Of a DNA stretch of 12,049 nucleotides, positions 7,728 through 12,049 are shown piece by piece; within the stretch, counting starts at the first letter, position 1; each line of letters begins with the position of its first letter. Origin of the DNA: Marine group II euryarchaeote REDSEA-S43_B8 (lineage in GTDB: Archaea; Thermoplasmatota; Poseidoniia; Poseidoniales; Thalassarchaeaceae). The notes below the pieces were generated by a model. The model made no database searches. It was not told the DNA's origin and saw only the letters and a program-made list of their open reading frames with translations. The DNA lies in assembly GCA_001629235.1 (NCBI GenBank), contig LUSA01000070.1, positions 1 through 12,049 on the forward strand. Reading direction: 5' to 3'. The position numbers and the translations under genes were made by a program.

Positions 7728-10211
7728 ATGGGACAGCCTAAGATTTCAGATAAGCGGTGGAGTGTAGACCTCGAGAAACGAATTCAAGCGGACCACTATG
7801 ATGAAGAGGCTTATCGAAAAAGATATGCATTCAACAAAGAAACAGACAAGGAAATATTCGTTATTGATACTCCTCCTCCGTATCCCAGTGGAACATGGCA
7901 CATTGGAGCGGTTGCCCAGTATAGCATGATCGACGTTATTGCGAGGAGCCAGAGGCTGCTGGGTAAAGAAGTGAAGTTCCCCTGGGGAGTGGATAGGAAT
8001 GGCATCAATATCGAATTCACCGTTGAAAAGAAGACAGGGAGGAAGATGAGGACTTATGATAGGGCTGAATTCCTAGAGCTTTGTTCGGAAACTATTGAGG
8101 AATACACCAAGGCTATGCGAAATACTGCAAAGAGAGTCGGGCTATCTTGCGACTATGAGAACGAATATCTCACAGATGCCCCCGACTACAGGGCAGTATC
8201 GCAGTCTATTTTCGTTGAGCTTTTCAAGAGTGGCGATATTGTAGAAGACCTTAGGCCCAATATTTACGATCCAGTTGAAGGTACCACGATAGCCGATGCG
8301 GAGGTCCAAAGGGTTCAGAGAGAATCCAAACTTTGCAATGTGAAGTGGCACACTGAGGATGGCGAAGAAATCATAATTTCAACTACAAGGCCCGAGATGA
8401 TTTGTGCTTGTGGAATAGTAGTAGTACATCCTGAGGATGATAGATACGGTCACCTACTAGGTAAGAGGGTGAAACTCCCCATAGAGGTAGCAGAACGAGA
8501 CCAATATGTCGAGATTGCCCCCCATCCTTCAGTAAAGATGGATTTCGGTAGTGGGATTCTGATGGTTTGCTCTTATGGTGACCAGAATGACGTCTCTATT
8601 TTCAGAGAGCTTGGATTAAGGCCATTCGTAGCGATTAATCTTGACGGTGAGATGACAGGAATCGCAGGGCCATTATCTGGGATGAAAGTAATTGAAGCCC
8701 GAACAAGAGCAATAGAAATACTACGAACATCAGGAAATCTAGTCTCTACGGAAGACCGTTTACAAGAAGTACCCGTCAGCGAGAGGGGAGGAAACCCAAT
8801 AGAGATTATTCTACTAAAGGAGTGGTATGTAAGACAGACTCATATTCTGGATAGACTAATGGAACTTTCAAAGGAAAGCAGCTTCATACCCGAGAGGAAC
8901 CGGCAGTACTTACATGATTGGATAGATGGAATATCCATTGACTGGCCCATCAGCAGACGTAGGTGGTACCATACAGAAGTCCCCATCTGGTACTCTGAGG
9001 ACCGAACCAAAGTAGTCGTTCCACCAAGAGGTTCCTATGTGCAACCATGGAGGGACTCGCCCCCAAATAACTCTGAAGTGGTTGATAGGGAGAGCAAGGA
9101 AACGCTTGGAACCTATCAGGAATTGAGCTTGACACTTGGGAAACTGACAGGCGAGGAGAAGGTGTTTGACACATGGATGGACTCATCAAATTCCAATCTT
9201 TACGTCTCTGGTTACTTGACGGAACCGAAATTGTTTGATAGGGCATTTCCGACTTCAATTAGGCCTCAGGGCAAGGAAATTGTCAGAACATGGTTATACT
9301 ACACACTGCTGAAGAGTGCACTTTTACTCGATCGTCCTGGTTTCCAGAGTATTTGGGTAGACGGACTTGGAATGGATCCATGGGGTAGGAAGATGTCGAA
9401 GTCATTAGGAAATGGCATAGATGCAGATAGCGTTCTCGAATGCGGAGCTGGCGGTAGGACCGGTTCATGGAAGATTAGGGGGGCCGATGGCAAGCAAGTA
9501 GTGCTGAAGGCAAACAAAATCGGAAGTGAGGGCTTTCGACTTTGGAAGGCCTGCGATGCGCAGGTGGGTGATGACTTCCATATCAATCCAGAAGAGATTG
9601 AGACTAAGTATTACGGCGTACTTACTAAGATATTCAACGTAGCTAGGTTCGCAAGCCAATTCGAAGCTCCTGAAGACTTTTCTTCACCTCCCGAATTGAA
9701 TATAGAGGACATATGGATTCTGTCTGAATTTGATCATTCCATGGCCTCAGTGGAGAATGCATGGAAAGATGTGGATATTTACACTGCAGCGCAGACGCTG
9801 AAGTCCTTTGGTACGGGGATTTTCCCCAGTCACTGGCTCGAGATGTCAAAGACTAGGCTCTATGATGGGGATATCTCGGCTACATGGACAATGCACAGAA
9901 TAGTGCGTGATCTTCTCAGTGCATTTAGCCCAATATGTCCGTTCTTCACACATTATCTAAGTACAACACTTTACGATTCTAGTTCAGTGGATGTCAGAGC
10001 ATTCCCAAGGCTTCCTTCATTTACTGGTACCGATTTGTTTGTAGAACTTAGAGACAAAACTGAGTCCTTGGAAGAGTTCAATTCAATGGTTTGGAGAGCA
10101 AAGAAGGATCGTGGACTTTCTCTTAAGTCTCCAATTTCAGATGTCCAAATTCCTGAATCCCTGACTTTATTCTCCGACGCTTTGGTAAAGATGCACAATC
10201 TAGAGTTCTAG
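7728..10211 (+). CDS. valS: Valyl-tRNA synthetase, archaeal type
   Basis: This class Ia enzyme charges tRNA-Val and edits misactivated threonine. From the ATG at 7728 it has 827 residues: an N-terminal SDKRWSVDLEKRI segment, the Rossmann core with DTPPPYPSGTWHIGA (signature at 58-61), the CP1 editing domain from STTRPE (218) through DFGSGILMVCSYGDQNDV, the core half with DWPISRRRWYHTEVPIWY and FDTWMDSSNSNLYVSG, RPQGKEIVRTW, and KMSKS at 555-559. An anticodon-binding helical domain ends the protein; no bacterial-type C-terminal coiled coil is seen. The signature ends in Ala (HIGA) instead of the usual His or Asn. An insertion of about 25 residues (575-600) follows KMSKS. The frame can be extended to a TTG at 7653, but ATG 7728 is preferred because GGTGGGG precedes it and homologues begin here. 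It meets serA tail to tail. Confidence 0.92.
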   Translation: MGQPKISDKRWSVDLEKRIQADHYDEEAYRKRYAFNKETDKEIFVIDTPPPYPSGTWHIGAVAQYSMIDVIARSQRLLGKEVKFPWGVDRNGINIEFTVEKKTGRKMRTYDRAEFLELCSETIEEYTKAMRNTAKRVGLSCDYENEYLTDAPDYRAVSQSIFVELFKSGDIVEDLRPNIYDPVEGTTIADAEVQRVQRESKLCNVKWHTEDGEEIIISTTRPEMICACGIVVVHPEDDRYGHLLGKRVKLPIEVAERDQYVEIAPHPSVKMDFGSGILMVCSYGDQNDVSIFRELGLRPFVAINLDGEMTGIAGPLSGMKVIEARTRAIEILRTSGNLVSTEDRLQEVPVSERGGNPIEIILLKEWYVRQTHILDRLMELSKESSFIPERNRQYLHDWIDGISIDWPISRRRWYHTEVPIWYSEDRTKVVVPPRGSYVQPWRDSPPNNSEVVDRESKETLGTYQELSLTLGKLTGEEKVFDTWMDSSNSNLYVSGYLTEPKLFDRAFPTSIRPQGKEIVRTWLYYTLLKSALLLDRPGFQSIWVDGLGMDPWGRKMSKSLGNGIDADSVLECGAGGRTGSWKIRGADGKQVVLKANKIGSEGFRLWKACDAQVGDDFHINPEEIETKYYGVLTKIFNVARFASQFEAPEDFSSPPELNIEDIWILSEFDHSMASVENAWKDVDIYTAAQTLKSFGTGIFPSHWLEMSKTRLYDGDISATWTMHRIVRDLLSAFSPICPFFTHYLSTTLYDSSSVDVRAFPRLPSFTGTDLFVELRDKTESLEEFNSMVWRAKKDRGLSLKSPISDVQIPESLTLFSDALVKMHNLEF

Positions 10212-10215
10212 TCGG

Positions 10216-11184
10216 TCAGTTAAGGGAATTATTGCACCTTCCGGTTTCGAAATACTCTATGAGCAGTCCTGCCATTTCAGTTCCAATCCGAGCCTGTGCC
10301 TCCAGAGTCGAAGCTGCAATATGTGGGCTACCATGGAAGGAGTCGTGGCGTAGCAGGTCACACTCTGCAAGCGGCTCAACTTCGAAAACATCGAGTGCTA
10401 GTGATGTTAGTTGACGTGACTCCAGAGCCATAGAAGCAGCGGACTCATCGACTACACCGCCCCTTGCGCAACTAACTATGTGATTACCGCATTCAATCCC
10501 GTCTAGGCCTATTCCAGGCATCATGGATATTCGTTCTGAGTTTACCAGATTCCTTGTTTGTTCGTTCAGATTGCAATGTACAGATATGTGGGTGCAATAT
10601 CTGAAAATTTCATCCACATCATCATGTAATTGAACGCCCTCAGGTGCTTCATCGACGAAGGGATCGAAAGCATGGACTTCCATGCCGAATGATGAAGCAA
10701 TCGCAGCAACTCCTCTGGCTATTCTTCCGAACCCAATTAGGCCCAGCCTTTTTCCACCTATCTCAGAGCCTCGCAATTGTTTCTTTGCCCACTCTCCATT
10801 TCGAAGCGTCCGATCTGCTGTTGCTATATGCCTTGTAGAGGCTATCAGATGTCCAATGGTTAACTCCACGACACTGCGAGTAGATGCTCCCGGAGTATTG
10901 CACACTGTGATGCCTTTTTTCGTCGCTTCGACGATGTCGATATTATCCACTCCCACTCCTGCCCTCCCAATGAATCTAATACCGCCGTTATCATTCACTG
11001 AGGCTGAGATTTGCTCTGATGGAAGTTTTGTGGCACTTCTGATTACTACCGCATCAAATTCTAGGAGCGAACCATTTGCGATTTCTTCTGGATCGTGGTG
11101 GCGCAAGACTACCTCATGACCTGCATTCTCAAGAATTTCAACTGCTTCATCGGACATCCCATCTGTTACAGCGATACGCGCCAT
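10216..11184 (-). CDS. serA: D-2-hydroxyacid dehydrogenase, probably D-3-phosphoglycerate dehydrogenase (ACT-less)
   Basis: It probably oxidises 3-phosphoglycerate with NAD+ in the first step of serine synthesis. The 322-residue protein has the family order: substrate-domain start MARIAVTDGMSDEAVEIL, RAGVGVDNIDI, NTPGASTRSVVELTIG, the nucleotide-binding GLIGFGRIARG (about 147-158), HCNLNEQTRNLVN, and the catalytic set Arg (CARGGVVDE), Glu (DVFEVEP) and His (GSPHIAAST). There is no regulatory ACT or ASB domain after the catalytic core, so it is the short form and may not be feedback-inhibited by serine. Compared with relatives, about eight residues seem added between LVNSERISMMPG and the RGG motif. 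Other members of the family (glyoxylate, hydroxypyruvate or erythronate-phosphate dehydrogenases) cannot be excluded. ATG at 11184 is preferred because AGGT lies at a good distance; ATG 11190 adds two residues. Only four bases separate its stop from that of valS. Confidence 0.85.
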   Translation of the reverse strand: MARIAVTDGMSDEAVEILENAGHEVVLRHHDPEEIANGSLLEFDAVVIRSATKLPSEQISASVNDNGGIRFIGRAGVGVDNIDIVEATKKGITVCNTPGASTRSVVELTIGHLIASTRHIATADRTLRNGEWAKKQLRGSEIGGKRLGLIGFGRIARGVAAIASSFGMEVHAFDPFVDEAPEGVQLHDDVDEIFRYCTHISVHCNLNEQTRNLVNSERISMMPGIGLDGIECGNHIVSCARGGVVDESAASMALESRQLTSLALDVFEVEPLAECDLLRHDSFHGSPHIAASTLEAQARIGTEMAGLLIEYFETGRCNNSLN

Positions 11185-11240
11185 GTGCATACCTGGAACA
11201 TTACGTGCATCAACATTGTGAGTATCATGCCGGTGGGTTG

Positions 11241-11248
11241 ATATTTAG
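11241..11248 (+). promoter_or_regulatory. TATA box for superoxide dismutase, possibly shared with serA
   Basis: GATATTTAGTA lies about 29 bases before the sod ATG, which would give a leaderless or nearly leaderless mRNA, a common archaeal arrangement. On the other strand the same bases read TACTAAATATC, also TATA-like, and lie about 60 bases before the serA start. One AT-rich box may therefore serve both divergent genes. This is judged by eye. Confidence 0.45.
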
Positions 11249-11273
11249 TACCCCTAATTCAATTACAGATACA

Positions 11274-11867
11274 ATGGGATTTGAATTACCTGAACTTGAA
11301 TATGCCTATGACTCACTAGAGCCCCATATTGATGCGGAGACAATGGAGCTACACCATTCCAAGCATCATGCTGGATACACCGCTAAACTGAATGCTGCAA
11401 TCGAGGGTACAGAAATGGACTCTTTGGGTATTGAGGATTTGATGATTAATCACATGGATAACGCTGCAGTTAGGAATAACGGAGGGGGATTCTGGAACCA
11501 TGGAATTTTCTGGGAGACAATGAGCCCCGATGGCGGTGGAGAACCCGAGGGAGATCTTGCAAATGCAATTTCAGACTCTTTCGGATCTTTCCAATCTATG
11601 AAGGATCAGTTCAGCGATGCAGCCATGACAAGATTCGGCAGTGGTTGGGCATGGCTATGCGTTTCAGATGGGCAACTTTCCATATGCTCCACTCCAAATC
11701 AGGATAATCCCCTCATGTTGGGCGAAGGTATACCAATTCTAGGTCTAGACGTTTGGGAACATGCCTATTACAAGAATTACGGACCGGGCAGAGGGGACTA
11801 CATCACCGCTTGGTGGAATGTAGTAAATTGGTCAGCTGTGTCCGATAACTACCATGCCGCAATATAG
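11274..11867 (+). CDS. sodA: Superoxide dismutase, Fe/Mn family (probably Mn or cambialistic)
   Basis: It converts superoxide to oxygen and peroxide. The 197-residue protein is full length and matches the family throughout: LPELEYAYDSLEPHID, MELHHSKHHAGY, NNGGGFWNHGIFW, GSGWAWLCV, QDNPLM, LDVWEHAYY and WWNVVNW. The four metal ligands are predicted as His27, His76, Asp159 and His163; His31 and Tyr35 fit the active-site gateway pair. The active-site Gln comes from the later loop (Q143 in STPNQDNPLM), with Gly in the NNGGG segment, which is the Mn-type arrangement. Metal use still needs biochemical proof. The reading frame extends upstream into serA, but ATG 11274 is chosen because the family starts there and a TATA box lies at the right distance. 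No signal peptide is seen, so it is cytoplasmic. Confidence 0.93.
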   Translation: MGFELPELEYAYDSLEPHIDAETMELHHSKHHAGYTAKLNAAIEGTEMDSLGIEDLMINHMDNAAVRNNGGGFWNHGIFWETMSPDGGGEPEGDLANAISDSFGSFQSMKDQFSDAAMTRFGSGWAWLCVSDGQLSICSTPNQDNPLMLGEGIPILGLDVWEHAYYKNYGPGRGDYITAWWNVVNWSAVSDNYHAAI

Positions 11868-11944
11868 TCGAATATATGTAATGCCTACCGTTCCATTATA
11901 GCGCTCTTTGGACACGCAACAGCGTGGTCGACGATTACGAGGCT

Positions 11945-12049
11945 ATGTTGACAGCGGTATTGATATTGGTATCACCCGTTATTTTTGCACTCCCTGTGTC
12001 GTTCGCATGGAGATGGTGGGTCGGCATTGAACCAGAGCATGAGCACTAT
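11945..12049 (+). CDS. Start of a probable small membrane protein, truncated by window edge
   Basis: An ATG at 11945 opens a frame that stays open for all 35 codons to the right edge. It begins MLTAVLILVSPVIFALPVSF, a hydrophobic run that would make one membrane helix or a signal anchor, followed by WRWWVGIEPEHEHY, an aromatic and charged segment typical of a membrane boundary. GAGG stands two bases before the ATG, an unusually short gap, and ATTATA at 11895-11900 could be its TATA box. Such an N-terminus occurs in small respiratory-chain and other membrane proteins, but the visible part is too short to name a family. That it is a gene is likely but not certain. Confidence 0.45.
   Translation, partial: MLTAVLILVSPVIFALPVSFAWRWWVGIEPEHEHY

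Noticed and set aside
10682..11119. 145-codon plus-strand open frame
   Set aside because: It is antisense to the NAD-binding domain of serA, which carries the intact family motifs.
11076..11273. Upstream extension of the superoxide dismutase frame
   Set aside because: It overlaps serA and crosses the divergent promoter; the SOD family starts at the ATG at 11274.
1..12049. tRNA genes, CRISPR arrays, insertion sequences, defence genes
   Set aside because: No cloverleaf, spaced direct repeats, transposase motifs or inverted-repeat ends were seen by eye in the intergenic stretches, all of which are short.

Overview
The window looks like chromosomal, housekeeping DNA from an uncultured archaeon. 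The best guess is a marine planktonic euryarchaeote related to Marine Group II/III (Poseidoniales), but this is inferred from gene content and style, not from a marker search. Archaeal signs are an SRP RNA with a GGAG-capped helix 6, an archaeal-style valyl-tRNA synthetase, a cysteine-type (CXXXY) CcmE, TATA-like boxes close to start codons, and a two-lobed RND-family protein of the kind common in such genomes. No tRNA, rRNA, CRISPR array, insertion sequence, prophage or defence gene was recognised.

Layout. (1) 1-2107, minus: most of a type IA DNA topoisomerase (topA), running off the left edge in a tandem helical repeat region. (2) 2108-2280: short divergent intergenic region with a TATA box for topA and a striking alternating CG tract. 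(3) 2281-3350, plus: class 2 dihydroorotate dehydrogenase (pyrD), whose N-terminal part lies in a different frame from the rest. It is followed directly by ccmE (to 3768). (4) 3811-4115, plus: SRP RNA, recognised from its helix 5, 6 and 8 pairing. It ends at a hairpin shared with the convergent EVE gene. (5) 4117-4590 and 4626-7598, minus: an EVE-domain protein downstream of a 990-residue RND/MMPL-type membrane protein, probably cotranscribed. (6) 7728-10211, plus: valS, divergent from the RND gene and meeting serA tail to tail with only four bases between stops. (7) 10216-11184, minus: 2-hydroxyacid/phosphoglycerate dehydrogenase. (8) 11274-11867, plus: Mn/Fe superoxide dismutase, divergent from serA. 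(9) 11945 to the right edge, plus: the start of a probable small membrane protein.

The genes do not form one pathway. They cover DNA topology, pyrimidine synthesis, haem handling for c-type cytochromes, protein targeting (SRP), translation, serine synthesis and oxygen defence. PyrD of class 2 (quinone-linked), CcmE and SOD all fit an aerobically respiring cell. The points most worth a second look are the pyrD frame break, the repeat tail of TopA, the CXXXY CcmE, the altered signature and post-KMSKS insertion of ValRS, and the CG tract at 2176-2202. I found no convincing undescribed multi-gene system.
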